A model generated the notes under the pieces. It saw nothing but the letters and a program-made list of their open reading frames with translations. It ran no database searches and was not told the DNA's origin. The translations under genes and the position numbers were made by a program. DNA of 64,000 nt from Thozetella sp. PMI_491. Its lineage: Eukaryota; Ascomycota; Sordariomycetes; Chaetosphaeriales; Chaetosphaeriaceae. Below are positions 20,884 to 32,788 of this stretch, piece by piece. Location: contig MU270037.1 in assembly GCA_021432635.1 (NCBI GenBank), forward strand, positions 516,047-580,046, in the 5' to 3' direction. Each line of letters opens with the position of its first letter. Position 1 is the first letter of the stretch.

Positions 20884-23086
20884 GGGTGTGGAGGGTTGGA
20901 GGGGCACGAGACTAACGCAGGCGCAATGTACGGATTAGGAAGAAGGCGGCGAGAGATGTCAAGAGAGGTTTACTAGCCACGGTGCAGCGCAAGGCAAGGC
21001 ACTTAAAGGATGGCCAAAAACGCGGGATTCGGAGCTGGGGAGAAATCTCCGGTTGTATTTGAAATGACTTTGTTGATTGGTAAAGTTGGGAGGCTGCGAG
21101 CTGCAACAGCTGCTGGCGCAACTACGGAGATGGTTCAGATCTGGGCCCAGATACCCGGGCTAAATTTGTGCCGAGGCAAAAGCAGAAAAAGCCCCGCATT
21201 TGCAGCGTCTCGCGGCCCCATTGATTGGGTCGCCACGCCATGTCTAGGTTGTAAAACTGCTGAAATCGCCCTGAGCTGTGGGGATCTCGGCCGTATTGCC
21301 TTTTCAGAAAAGGAGCACGAGTAGGTAGTGCGTCCCCAAACGTGCCAAGGTGCCAAACTACGGGAGCCATTACGTCGACCGATCGGGGACACCGAGCCCC
21401 TGAAAGCCCCAGACTAGTCTTGCATTAAAAACCCACATGTACTCGGTACACAAACAACATAAGGAGACACGCTACAAGCAAAGCCCCGGCCGAGGCGTAT
21501 GCACCGAGAGGCCCACAACGGACCACAGACAAAATTCGGTCCGATCCCCCGTCGCGAACGCCTCTCCGCCACGGCGTGCCACGGCATTGCTACCCTGCGA
21601 GACCGTACGTCCTTCCCACGTTCCCGTGTTCTCACGTTCCCGCAAGAGGAACCTCTCAATGGAATCGTGGTAAACCGCCACCGGCGATACGAATAAATGA
21701 AATGCACGGTCATTGAGTTTCGGCAGGCTCAGCAAAACTCTTCTGGAGGTAGTCTTTGAGCCCGGCGAATCTGCGAGCTGGCTACAGAAGCTCCCGCGCG
21801 AAGCTAGCTAGATACCATTCCGCTTCAATGTCTCCGTTATAGGTTGCAAATCCGCAAGCGGCTGGCAGTTCTTCATAGCCTCTTCTATTATAGCGAATAC
21901 CAGCAGTGCCAAGGCAGCACCGTGTTCTCGATATCGAGGGTGCAAGGACACTTTAGTGCATTCTTCATAGACGGGGCCTCTACCAAATGATACAAAATGA
22001 GCCTCCGTATTCTAAACCACAGATTAGTGCGAAGCACTCCCGTCAACAGCAATACTCTATGCACTTACGATCAACCTATACGCACATAACGGTACAAGGG
22101 ATTATAACCTTAGGCTACAGCAGGCAGGGTCAATATGGTCTCTACCGCCAGCAGCGAGGTCATATAAGACGTCGGAACTTGCCCCGCTATGATACGGTCT
22201 GCCATGATTGAACGCTCATCAGCTTCCAACTCAGTTGTGATGCAGTCGTGAAACCAACACGGTCACAATTATCTCGTCACCATACTTCAATACCTGACTA
22301 AGAACGCAGTCATACATATTTATCAGTCACTGTAATTTTCTGCTGGCTATGCGGGTCCCCGCGAACTGATTGCGAAAGAAAGGAGGATAGAGAGAGAATA
22401 TGGGCTAAATAGCAGCTTAGAAGTGAGAGTTGGGACGCCGCGGGTTAGCCAACGACGAACAACGGAGGGTGGCATGCCGGATCTTTCCAGGCATAGTATC
22501 GCTAATGTTGAAATATTGTGCTGCAAAAAACTACGAACCGGGTTGAGTGATAACCATATGGCGCCAAATATAAATTGCACATATTATCCATGGGTGGCCA
22601 TTGGAAGACATTCCGGCTGCTTTTGATAGCGTGCATCATGCTGAAAGCTAGGCACCTTACTTTTATCCTCCGTTAAAGATGAATCGGGCCTTCGCAGTTC
22701 TCACCCCGCGTCCCACGAACACTAACGGATCGGAGGGCATTTAAGATTGCCGAATCCCCCCAAAGCCGAGTAGTTGAGTTAGAGCAAGCTAGCTAACTTC
22801 AACTGCAACATGTGGTTGATTTTGTTGTTTCTGGATGCTGGCACTATTCACGCAACGGACGGAACGACGGCATTAATATAATAACAAAGGACAGCATCCA
22901 ATATTATCTTGTCAGATTAGCTGATAGTGGTGGCAAGCCAGATTAAATATCATACAACTTCAGGAGACTAGGACGCGCCCGCTCCGTCTCAGTGGACATT
23001 TGAAACAGTATAGGCCAATTACACAATCGCCGCACACGCGCCGGTCTTATAACTCCTTACCCGCTGCCAACAGCTATCAGACTATC
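20884..23086. other. Intergenic spacer, ~2.2 kb, divergent promoters
   Basis: It separates the minus-strand MDR reductase from the plus-strand GH54 gene. Overlapping ORFs on both strands around 21414-21735 show no motif and no consistent codon bias. The part from about 21950 to 22980 is A/T-richer. I see no gene. Confidence 0.5.
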
Positions 23087-24142
23087 ATGGTCTCAGGACA
23101 AAATCTCCAGAGCGCCTGCGTGCTCATTCTGGGCTTGGCGAGCATGGGCTCTCTCGTCGCGGCCGGGCCATGCGATCTGTATGCCTCTGGTGGCACGCCT
23201 TGCGTGGCGGCCCACAGCACGACTCGGGCGCTGTACAGTGCCTACATGGGCGCGCTTTACCAGGTGAAGCGCGGCTCGGACAATGCTACCGCAACTATCG
23301 ACGCCACCGGGCCGGGACAGGTGGCCAACGCCAGCGCTCAGGACTTGTTCTGCGCCGGGACAGCCTGCCTTATCACCATCATCTACGACCAGTCCGGGCG
23401 CGGTAACCACCTCAGTCAGGCACCGCCCGGGGGCTTCCGGGGCCGTGAGGCTGGCGGCTATGACCGACTGGCCAACGCCACAGGCGCGCCAGTTACATTG
23501 AACGGACACAAGGCGTATGGCGTCTTCGTCTCCCCCGGTACCGGCTACCGTAATAACGCGGCTAACGGAACGGCGACGGGCGACGCAGCTGAGGGTATGT
23601 ATGCGGTGCTCGATGGCACACATTATAACAGCGGCTGCTGTTTCGACTATGGCAACGCCGAGACCAACAGCCGCGATACAGGTAATGGCCATATGGAGGC
23701 TATCTACTTTGGAACCAGCCGAAACTGGGGCACAGGTGCTGGCCGCGGGCCTTGGATTATGGCTGATCTCGAGAACGGCCTGTTCTCGGGCAGCAGTGCT
23801 GGCAACAACGCCGACGATCCTTCCATCTTATACCGTTTCGTCACCGCCGTCGTCAAGGGGGCCGGCAACAAGTGGGCGATCCGCGGCGGTGACGCCGCGC
23901 CGTCGTTGTCTTCGTCATCATCGGACACACTGTCCACCTTCTACAACGGCGCACGTCCGGCCAAGTCTGGCTACAACCCGATGCATAAGGAGGGGGCCAT
24001 CATCCTAGGCATCGGTGGTGATAACAGCGTCAGCGGCCAGGGTACCTTCTACGAAGGCGCCATGACTGCGGGCTATCCATCCGACGCTGTCGAGGACTCG
24101 GTGCAGGCTGACATCGTCGCCGCCAAGTACGCCACTAGCTGA
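23087..24142 (+). CDS. GH54 alpha-L-arabinofuranosidase, catalytic domain only (secreted)
   Basis: A single exon encodes 351 aa from ATG 23087, chosen because a signal peptide follows (MVSGQNLQSACVLILGLASM...LVAA). The in-frame ATG at 23000 would bury it. The mature protein begins GPCDLYASGGTPCVAAHSTTR, the GH54 signature. Expected features are present: the vicinal cysteines C184-C185 (GCCFDYG), the presumed nucleophile E229 in MADLENGLFSG and the acid/base D312 in GIGGDNS. Position assignment follows the described AbfB structure. The frame stops right after the catalytic domain (DIVAAKYATS), so the C-terminal arabinose-binding CBM42 normal for AbfB is absent. It releases arabinose side chains from arabinoxylan or arabinan outside the cell. 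Confidence 0.93.
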   Translation: MVSGQNLQSACVLILGLASMGSLVAAGPCDLYASGGTPCVAAHSTTRALYSAYMGALYQVKRGSDNATATIDATGPGQVANASAQDLFCAGTACLITIIYDQSGRGNHLSQAPPGGFRGREAGGYDRLANATGAPVTLNGHKAYGVFVSPGTGYRNNAANGTATGDAAEGMYAVLDGTHYNSGCCFDYGNAETNSRDTGNGHMEAIYFGTSRNWGTGAGRGPWIMADLENGLFSGSSAGNNADDPSILYRFVTAVVKGAGNKWAIRGGDAAPSLSSSSSDTLSTFYNGARPAKSGYNPMHKEGAIILGIGGDNSVSGQGTFYEGAMTAGYPSDAVEDSVQADIVAAKYATS

Positions 24143-24870
24143 CCCAGCCTCTTCGCCGCCACAATAACCTGGCATAGCTAGGTACTTAGATTGCAGCACC
24201 CTACGCAAGAGCGCGGGTTTCCCAGGGACAAGCTCAGGACCTACGCCTCCTAACACTGCAGCCATAGGAAGTAGGCTCCTTTATGCTCATATAATTTTAA
24301 GAGAATTGCAGACTGGCCTTCCTCAATGTCGAGGAATAAAATAATTAAAATAATTAGTATAATAAACACACCTTGACTCGGTAATGTTCTTTTCAGAATC
24401 ACAAGAGCGGTTCACAACGCCATATTATACATGATAAACATCGCCAACACAAAGCTCGTACAGATGATAATGGTATTGGCGGTCTCTTTATCATCTATGG
24501 TGCAGTTTCAGCTAGTTATACCTTGGATTCGCGTCATTGCTACCTAGGCGACGGACTGCCGCCAGAGCCGACAACGGGCTTCCTCGGTGGCCCGCTTTAA
24601 TTAGCTGCAAGCTTTCAGCTGTGTTGCGGCTGATAGCCCAGGCCTTTGTGGGGCCAGCTGAAGTGTAACCAGATGCCCCAGGCAAAACACAGAAAGGAAA
24701 TGACGCGTTCGGGGAGCACATTCGGGGAGCACTTCGCATTTATCTCCCCTTTTCTTGAGTTCTTGAGCAATACCACGTCAACATACATTGTTGGGTTATA
24801 CTGCGCATAGATCTGCCCCTCCGCGGCGTTGAGTGTTGCTGGTTCGCCATAGTCTCCCGGCGCTCTCGGC
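24143..24870. other. Intergenic spacer upstream of the HET gene
   Basis: A short A/T-rich segment with ATAATTAAAATAATTAGTATAAT lies near 24338-24364. A minus-strand ORF (24615-24878) overlaps the HET start and has no motif. I see no gene. Confidence 0.5.
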
Positions 24871-27067
24871 ATGGCCATGGCCTCATATCGGTATCGGCCG
24901 CTTCAGGCCGCCCTCCAGGAGATTAGGCTTGTTCATCTCCTACCTGGGGCTATTGACGACCCTATCAAGATTCGCATCCGCCATGCGCCGCTTCCGCCGC
25001 CTCCAGAGGCCAAACCGACGATCCCAAACCGTCAGATCGAGGCGCTCAAAGAAATGCTTTGGGAGCCATGGTCTATCCAGGAAACCGAAGCCGGGGAGTT
25101 CATATTCTATAACCAAACCAGCGGGGAGAGGCATCCAGTGCCATCTGACAGTACAGACGCTGAAGGAATCGAGGAATACCAGCCTCGCTACGAAGCGTTA
25201 TCCTATACTTGGGGGGATCTTGGGGCCACCGAACAGGCACATGTGGAATCTGGAGATCAACTACAAGATGAGCGAACCGCTACCAGCGCGGTCCTGGCTA
25301 TTCGCCCAAATCTTGCCGCCGCCCTCCGCTGCTTCCGCCACGCTCGCGATGTACGTGTGCTTTGGATAGATGCTATCTGTATTAACCAAGAGGACATCGC
25401 CGAGCGCAATGAGCAAGTGAAAAGGATGACGAAAATTTACAGTTTGGCATCTCGGGTCATCGCGTGGCTAGGCGAGGCATCCGAGGAGAGCAAGCTCGCA
25501 CTCGCAACCCTGCAGCACATGGGACGTCAGCTGGAAGCCACCAAGGGGGGTCGAGTCATTGCTGCGCCAAAGGCCCAGGAGCCAACGTTATGGAGGAACG
25601 ACCACGTTCTGTCGTTTGACCAGCAAACCTGGCAGGCCCTTGATACCTTCACGGAGCGGTCCTGGTTCTACCGGACCTGGTGTTGGCAGGAGATCAGCCT
25701 AGGTGGTCTGAAAACCGTAATCCAGTGTGGAAACGACACGATAACATGGGGGGACTTTTGGGTGGCTATTCTCTGCCTGTATAACAAGCGATACATGCAT
25801 TCCGTAACATTTCGTGAACGGTGCCGGCACATCATTTTCCTCAAGCACAACGGCAGCGCGCATTCCATTACAAATATCCTAGACGTCAGCAGAGGCAAGG
25901 GCTGTGTCAACCCGAGAGACAAGATATACGGGCTGCTGGGCATCACGCCGGCCTACTTCAGCTCGGGGATTGTGGTGGACTACAAGAGATCGGTCGAAGA
26001 GGTGTATAGGGAAGCATTCTTTGCCCATCTGACTGTCACGAAGCGGCTGGAGCTGCTGAAGCACTGCGACCTCTCGGCCCGTCAAATTGGAGGACCTACA
26101 TGGGTGCCGGACTGGTCCGTCACCGAATTCAAGGCTCCTTTGCTCAACGAGCAACTGTCTTCCGGCATGTCCCGGGCGTACTTCACCGTCGTCGAGCCCG
26201 GCGTCCTCGAGGTGCTCGGGAAATTGCAAACTACAATCACGCGGGTCAGTGCGGCAGCGTCGAAAGCCGAAGGTCAAACATTGCTATCAGTTAGAGGCTG
26301 GCACGAATGTCTGCCTAAGACGGATCTCTATGTTACGGGCGAGAGCATGGAGGTGGCCTTTGCCCTCACTGTCGGCATGAACCGCGCTCTCGAGCGCTAT
26401 CCGTATAGCACATTTCTGCGGGCCTGGGAATGGGTTCAGACGGTACGGAGGATACTCAGCCTCACGGCGGACTCTGAGGACGATCCACTGTATTCGGCAA
26501 GCGAGACGGCCAATACCATACAAAAGGTCCGTGGGCGGTGCTTCTTCACGACGGAGGATGGCCACATTGGCACAGCTCCGGCAGGTGCCCGCGTTGGTGA
26601 GTCAGGCTGATGTTTCCCTACACGAGCATAAGCTAATCCGCTTTGGGCTAGGGGACTCGATATGTCTCCTCCTCGGCACGTACTCCCCCGTGATTCTACG
26701 CCCAACTCCCTCCGGAGCGTTCCAGGTGGTGGGCGAGTGTTATGTGCACGGCTTACAGGATGCAGTTGGCATCTTGGGGCCCCTCCCCGAGGGGTGGAGA
26801 GCAGTGATAAAAGGAGACGAGGCAGGGAGACCTAGGCCTCTGTTCTGGCATCTCGCCACCGGGCAAAAGACCTTGGAAGACCCCCGGTTGCAGCCACTAC
26901 CGGAAAAATGGGACTTTGTAGACGAGAAAAGGCAGCCCGAGGATCCGGCAATCTTTTTGAAGCTCAAGAACCTCGAGACGGGCGAGATTGTGAACCACGA
27001 TCCTAGGTTGTCTCCGGAGGAGCTTATAGCTAGTGGTGTTGATATTCGGGCGTTTCGGCTAGTATAG
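24871..27067 (+). CDS. HET-domain (heterokaryon incompatibility) protein with WW-like elements
   Basis: Two exons, 24871-26596 and 26652-27067 (GTGAGT...GGCTAG, phase 1), join in the conserved sequence RVG|DSICLLLG and give 713 aa. The three classical HET blocks are intact: YEALSYTWG (about 107), LWIDAICINQ...QV..M..IY (about 164-190) and RSWFYRTWCWQE (about 263). NPRDKIYGLLG follows near 350. Unusual elements lie outside the HET core. A W...FIFYNQTSGE segment occurs at about 62-95. Two LPxxW...FW/LKN..TGx....DPRL segments occur at about 620-655 and 657-705, and these resemble degenerate WW units. HET proteins trigger cell death on non-self recognition after heterokaryon formation. Which partner it senses is unknown. 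Confidence 0.92.
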
Positions 27068-27576
27068 GGTGATGATAGCAGCGTTTGGTTGTGGGTTAGG
27101 GCCTCCAAGCTAGGAGCTCGAGCCTGGAAAACTAGCGAATCACGTCTAACTGAGGCACCTATCTCATTACCCCTCCATTTCGCAGTGGTGGCCTAGGACG
27201 CCCAGGCAGATTAGGCAGCTACGCACCCCATTGGAGAGAGCTGAACCGTTTGCATCCACTATTGATTCACGCACTCCGTACGTAGTTCTCATATAGACGT
27301 GTTCGACGAAGCCGAACCCCTCATTTTGGGGAGACATTCACATATTTGAGGCCTTATTCTCATGGAGCTATGTTCACCAGAATTGGGCCGCACACGATGA
27401 GGAGCGACTTATAGTCACGATACACTTTGTCTATAAGATAATCCTTCACTTCTAGTCTTGGCGAATTTAGATTCCTCCTCACCTCACGCTCTTATCCAAT
27501 CCATGGTACACAGTTTCCTAGTACAAATAAGCTGAACATAAAGCTGCATTTCACACCTTTACATCTATTAAAAAAA
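27068..27576. promoter_or_regulatory. Promoter region of the 223-aa gene
   Basis: No ORF of interest. It is A/T- and pyrimidine-rich toward its right end (CATAAAGCTGCATTTCACACC) and leads into an A-rich Kozak (TTAAAAAAAATGG) at 27577. Confidence 0.4.
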
Positions 27577-28248
27577 ATGGCAACAGCAAACAGGATTGAA
27601 GACACCCAGGCTCAAACTGTGGGCCAGGAAGCCGCGGCCTGGCAGGCCAAAGTCCGCGAAGGCCGACGCGCCGGAGATCCAGCAGCAAACCTTGTTCTTG
27701 CCATCACAGCTGCTGACGCCATTGAGCAGCGCATCGCCGATCAGGCTGGCTGGACCGAGGATGAACGGTCGGCACTGATGGCTGTCAAGGGCCTAGCCTA
27801 CACAGCGGCCGCCGATGTTTGGCCAGGCTGGGAGGTGAATGGGCCCACGTTCGACACTCGTGTGCTTCAAGACGGACAAAACCTAGCACAGCGGTCTGCC
27901 GACTGGACCAAAAAGCTCGAGCAGGGGCCAGTCAAGGAAGCAACGGGAATCTGGCTGGTCGGGGCTTTCGACCTTGCTCTAGGCAAGCTTGACGATGCCA
28001 TCGACAAGTTCGCCGCCGCCACCGACATGTATCGCGCCGGGTCGGCGCCGGGGCTCGTCCTTCTCACGGAGGGTTATAGTGTGATTGTCAAGGGGCTGCG
28101 CGCACAAAAGAGCCATGAGGCTATCTCGGAAGATCTAGAGAAGACGGTTGCTGACATCAATGCTAGCGGTGTCAAAGATGGGCAGCAGTGGATTGAGCAG
28201 CTCCGCACGGCTTTGCTCGCGTTCTCGAAGCCTGAAGGATCGGTTTGA
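27577..28248 (+). CDS. Small helical (TPR-like) protein, function unknown
   Basis: A single-exon 223-aa protein with an A-rich Kozak (aaaaaaATGGC). The sequence is alanine-rich and mostly helical. Helix pairs such as GIWLVGAFDLALGKLDDAIDKFAAATDMYRAGSAPGLVLLTEGYSVI resemble tetratricopeptide hairpins. No signal peptide, membrane segment or catalytic motif is visible. The second half repeats the WxxGA..LA.G.....AI..F..A pattern once. I do not recognise a named family. It sits between a HET gene and an F-box gene, both in the same orientation, but with more than 500 bp on each side, so co-transcription is unlikely. Confidence 0.75.
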   Translation: MATANRIEDTQAQTVGQEAAAWQAKVREGRRAGDPAANLVLAITAADAIEQRIADQAGWTEDERSALMAVKGLAYTAAADVWPGWEVNGPTFDTRVLQDGQNLAQRSADWTKKLEQGPVKEATGIWLVGAFDLALGKLDDAIDKFAAATDMYRAGSAPGLVLLTEGYSVIVKGLRAQKSHEAISEDLEKTVADINASGVKDGQQWIEQLRTALLAFSKPEGSV

Positions 28249-29097
28249 TCGCCTCGCAGTTATACCAATCATGGGGTTATCCCATTAGTGCGGTGGCATG
28301 GACCATCTCAAGAACGGACTGAGATCTATGAACACTCGTTACCTACCTTAGATATATGACAGCCTCGTCAGGCACTTTCCCTCACTCGGGACAAGCTCTC
28401 AAGTGTCTAATTGGATGCTAATAACAGCTACCTGTATGGACGAAGTTTGTGTCGTGAAGTCAATCGTCGCACCTGCGGGAACATGGCGCGGCATGTACGA
28501 GGTAATTGCTAGCGAGTTTTGTGCTGTAGTAGAGCGATCGAGGTGCATCGGGCTAGCAGCAGGTGGGTCCGCAACGGGCGATCTCTGTTGGGGCAGGCCA
28601 ACCGTAATTCCAGGGTTGCACGGAGGACTGCAAAGATGGCGCATTTGGTCCCCCATCCTAGTCTCCCGGATGCAGGAGAAAAGAGCGAGAAGGGAAATTT
28701 TTTCGAGCTGAGGGGCAATCCGTAGGGCACATCATTTTCACCGCAACTTCGGCCTCTAGATTGTGCCCAATGCGCAACGAAGGAGGCGAGGGCAAGGAAC
28801 GGCTGTCGGTGGCCCCTGCCTCTGGGGTTCCTTCTTTTTTTCACAAAGCACCGATGCCCCACAGTCTACGAAGGAACAACCCCGCCGCCCCGAGGCCCGA
28901 CACCACACAGCCCTGCACGGCCGCGCTCTTACTGATGTCACAGTTGGTCAGCATTAGGCAACTGCCCGCTTAGAGCCTAAAACTGCGTGCGCCCCGCGCT
29001 GTGCAAGCTGGCTGCCCTCAAGTCTCTACTGTTTTCTCCCTATACCCAGTAGATAACTATTTGGCCGAGCTTGCCCTCCAACACCGAAACGCGTATC
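28249..29097. other. Intergenic spacer upstream of the F-box gene
   Basis: ORFs on both strands (28403-28973) have no recognisable motif and contradict each other in codon bias. I see no gene. The last ~120 bases probably contain the F-box leader. Confidence 0.5.
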
Positions 29098-31988
29098 ATG
29101 GGAGACTGGGATATCTACTGTGCCATATGCGGCGCCGTGACCCACCGGCGGGGCGGGGGCGACGACGAGTACGATCCAAAAGTCGTGACTGAGACGACAA
29201 CAGAGTGGATGGAGGACGTGCGGATACTAGGAGAGAATACCAATTCTACTGCTGCCGACAAGTTAGTCAAGCGTTCCTCTCTCTCTCTCTCTCTCAAATT
29301 TAGTTAACACTCCTGCACAGGGTCTTTATCAGCGGGAAAGCGATGTATCCTCAGTACGGATCGTTCGACATCAATTCGGAATCCGAAGACCCCAACTTCC
29401 CCGAGGGCCTTAATTCCATCCCAGTGTAAGAGATGACCACAGCTTCTACGAGGCAAGACATGCCTGGGCGAGGATATGAAATGACAACTATGGCATATAG
29501 GTACACGTGGACGGATGTGGCCGGAAAGGCTGTCCCCTTCCACACAGCTTGCCTAGAGCTCTTTGCCAAGTTTCACTCGCCCGCCGCGTTCGACAAGGAA
29601 GCTCTCTACCTGGCGGTCAAGGCACTAGTCAAGAAAGACATGAACCAAAAGCTAGACATCGAGTATGGTGACATCACGGAGTTCCAGGAACAATACTGGT
29701 ATTCGATCATCGGAAGAGAATCCTACGTCGTGTCCCCGACAACCATTCCCGCGCTGGAAGCGTACTATAGCGAGCTTCCCAAGGCCCTAGGCGCATCTGA
29801 CAAGCCACGGATCAACCCCGGCGGCCGTAGCGCCGGCACCGACATATTCGCTACTCTCGCTCCCGAGCTAGTCTTTCTAATCCTGTCGCACCTCGACGTC
29901 CGCAGCATGCATAGGCTTCGTGCCGCGTCACGTGCAGTCGCCAGCTTACATCTCGGACCGGGCTTCTGGAAGGTCCGCACCCGAATGGACCAACCGTGGC
30001 TGTATGACTTGCCTTGGGACGTGCAAGGAGACGACGTAGACTGGCTCCCGGTCTACCAGCACTTGTTGTCCTCTAGCGAGGAGTCGTACGAAGGCAAAAT
30101 CCATGGATTGGTCAATCGAAGACGCATCTGGGGTCTCTGTAGCCAGATCTCTGGCTCTTATCTGGAGCAGAAGGAAAAGAGGGATCAAGAGGCGGCTAGG
30201 ATGCCGGAGGCACTCAAAGAGGTTTCTACAACGCCCATGCGAATGCTCACTTCTTCCATGCCGAAGACAAGCGAGATGGGCACTGCACTCCTCGCGACCT
30301 GTTTTTCAGAAGTATCTGATGCCGAATTGACCATCAGAGTCCATTGGAACGACAGGGGGGAACTTGCGGGGCTCCAAGTCTGCTCACCAGAAGGGGCCCA
30401 GACACAGCGGCTTTTGGGTGTCGAGTCTACCTTCGCACGGTCAGACGACATCCTTTGTGACAAGTCGAAGTGGCCAGCGGTCATTGTTACCTCTTCCCGC
30501 GTGGAGGCGCGGGATACTAGAAAGGAGGAACTTGTGCGCACAGTACGCGGGATACAGGTCCAATTCACGGATGGTACCTCTGTGCAGCTAGGCGAGCAGG
30601 CAAGCGACCAGCGTATCTTCTCAGCGTCTCAGGGAAGCTTTATAGTTGGTTTTTGCGGCGAGTCTTCGCCGGAAGGCGGGATATCGAGGCTCGCGTTGCT
30701 CCAGCAGCCGCTGCACAAACTCCCGAGCCCTACCAGAGCTCGTGTTACCAGCATTAGCCCTCAGCCTGTAACAGACCCTTCAGCCCTCACATATTTGTGG
30801 ATGGCTGGACCCCCGCCACAATCCGTCACTGTCACGAGCTTCAAGGCGGGCTACTGGTCTCACGATATGAAGGCCGATATCGCCCAAATGGAGGCTCTAG
30901 TTCTAGGAGAGACAGACGAGGAGCTAGCTGATATCACAGCCATCGCTGCCGATGCCAACTTTGGTGGATTCGAGGTTCTATATGGCAGCGGCAACCGTCG
31001 CGCGATTGGGCCTAGGAGAGAGGGATTGAAAACTCTTTCCATCGACGGTGCAGGGGGTGAACGGATCGTCACACTCAGGCTCTCGGTAAATCATATCCCG
31101 CAGGGCATGACCTTCGTCACCAATCGGGGACGACAGCTGGTGATTGGCCTAGCGACAGCAACAAACCGCGATACCAGCTACCCCCCGTCTCCCTCGGACG
31201 CGCTGCATGACGTCGGCCTTGCCGGGTTCTACGTGCACTGGTATAACAGGGATCTCGATGAGGCGCGACTAGATGCGGTAGGAGGGCTCCTCAGCCGCAA
31301 GGTCACTCCTAGCACGAGCCAGGAGATCGCTATGGACAGTTCGGGCTTCCCTTGGGAACCCGCGCCACCTCCGTCAGAGCTGGCTGCAGATGGGCCGATA
31401 TTTGGACAGCGGGAGACTCGCCAGGCGTTCCGCGAAATCACTGTACCGGGACTGGGCACTATTATCACCTGGCTGGATTGCAGCCGTCCCGTCGAGTCCA
31501 TCCACGTAACCCTCTGCCACGCGGTGCGGGATCCACAGATACCGCTCGTCACGATGCGGTTTCGCTACAGCGATGGCTCTATTTCCACGGCGGGACCGGA
31601 CCGTTTCCACGAACCGCAAAATACTAGCGGGAAGAACGGCTTCCCTCTATGTTCGTGCGACGCCGGATTCAACAAGGAAGGAGAAATTGGAGTGAAGCCG
31701 CATTACACTCATGACACCTGGGCCTTAGGGGGGAAGCGTTTGCGATTGCTTCGCCTGTGGCTTGGAGAGGGAGCGCTAGCTGCCTTACAGTTCGAGGCAG
31801 AAGACGGAGCACAGAGCCCGCGCTGGGCGGCATGGGAAGGAGAAGGCACCCTCGAAACTATTACTTTTCAGGAGGGTACAGAGGGCGCTGCGGCGGGGAT
31901 AAAGCTCTTCTTCGGTGATAGTCAACGGCATACGACTAGGTCCGACAACGTTCTGGTCGCAATTCAGAGCCTGGTGAAACAGGCATGA
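29098..31988 (+). CDS. Large fungal F-box protein (substrate receptor of SCF ligase type)
   Basis: Three exons, 29098-29261, 29321-29425 and 29501-31988, with GTTAGT...GCACAG and GTAAGA...TATAG introns, join in phase and give 918 aa. The N-terminus MGDWDIYCAICG has a CxxC pair typical of a fungal F-box/DUF7600-like family, followed by YDPKVVTETTTEWMEDVRILG. The F-box lies at about 205-250 (LAPELVFLILSHLDVRSMHRLRAASRAVASL...FWKVR). The remaining ~650 residues form a beta-rich C-terminal domain with repeated I..L and GxxxxLQxC patterns, probably the recognition module. F-box proteins bind Skp1 and direct substrates to ubiquitination. Intron 1 carries an uninterrupted CT tract. The target is unknown. 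Confidence 0.87.
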
Positions 31989-32788
31989 GAGTGGCGCCAT
32001 GCACACACCTTGGTAGCCGTGATAGAATCTATGTAGTAAACTCAAGGTCTTGGTTTCCATCACTAAAGGTTATAACTAAAAAGAGATCCTGGACAAACAT
32101 AGGCCAGTGAGGAGGTAGATTGACTTGTTAACCAAGATGGTTAGACCCAGAAACAGCTATTAGATCCTTTTTGTACCACCCAAAAGAAAGAAAAGGCCGT
32201 AAACTCTAATTAACGAGCTCCCATCGATCTACTATCCAATGAAAGTACACAGCTAATTTCACTCGCCAAGTGCTTTTACCACTTAATACTTAGTCGGGAC
32301 ACGTAGCAATACACGTACATTCCTCCTTTGAATCTAGACTGATTTCCTTGTTCATGTGCTTAAAGAAGGAGATTTCTAAATGAAGTAAATCTTACCTCAA
32401 CAGTCATCTACGGAAAACTATTCACGCAGCTTCGGGATGCCATCGGTTTTCTAGGAGGGGGGGTGTTCCAGGAGAATTGTTGGCTGAGGGCACGGGGGGG
32501 GCGAATACCTCGATCTTTGCCACTATTTTATCCAAGAAGGCTGTAGGATGACACCTCGGGGGCATGTGGGTAGCCGGAAGGTGGTTGTGGTCCGATAGAG
32601 GGTAGGCTGAAGGAAAGAAATTTGGGCTACCATATGGAGCTTCGGTACCTAAGATATTGACTCGGTGGTGTGCAGAATTGGACGCCATGGTGAGGATTGG
32701 AGGCGCCAGATAATACTGCTTTGGAATAGACTGCGGCGGTTAGGCCGAGACTGAGGGAATCTGTGAGATCAAAGTGTTCTTGGATGCC
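31989..32788. other. Intergenic spacer between convergent F-box and protease genes
   Basis: It is A/T-rich to about 32400, then contains G-runs. A minus-strand ORF of 88 codons (32422-32688, MASNSAHHRVNILG...) has proline-rich composition and no family motif. I would not call it a gene. An overlapping frame (32740-32922) could be an alternative end of the protease gene. Confidence 0.45.

Noticed and set aside
32422-32688. 88-codon proline-rich minus-strand ORF as a small gene
   Set aside because: No motif, signal peptide or conserved splice context. It could equally be 3' UTR of the protease gene.
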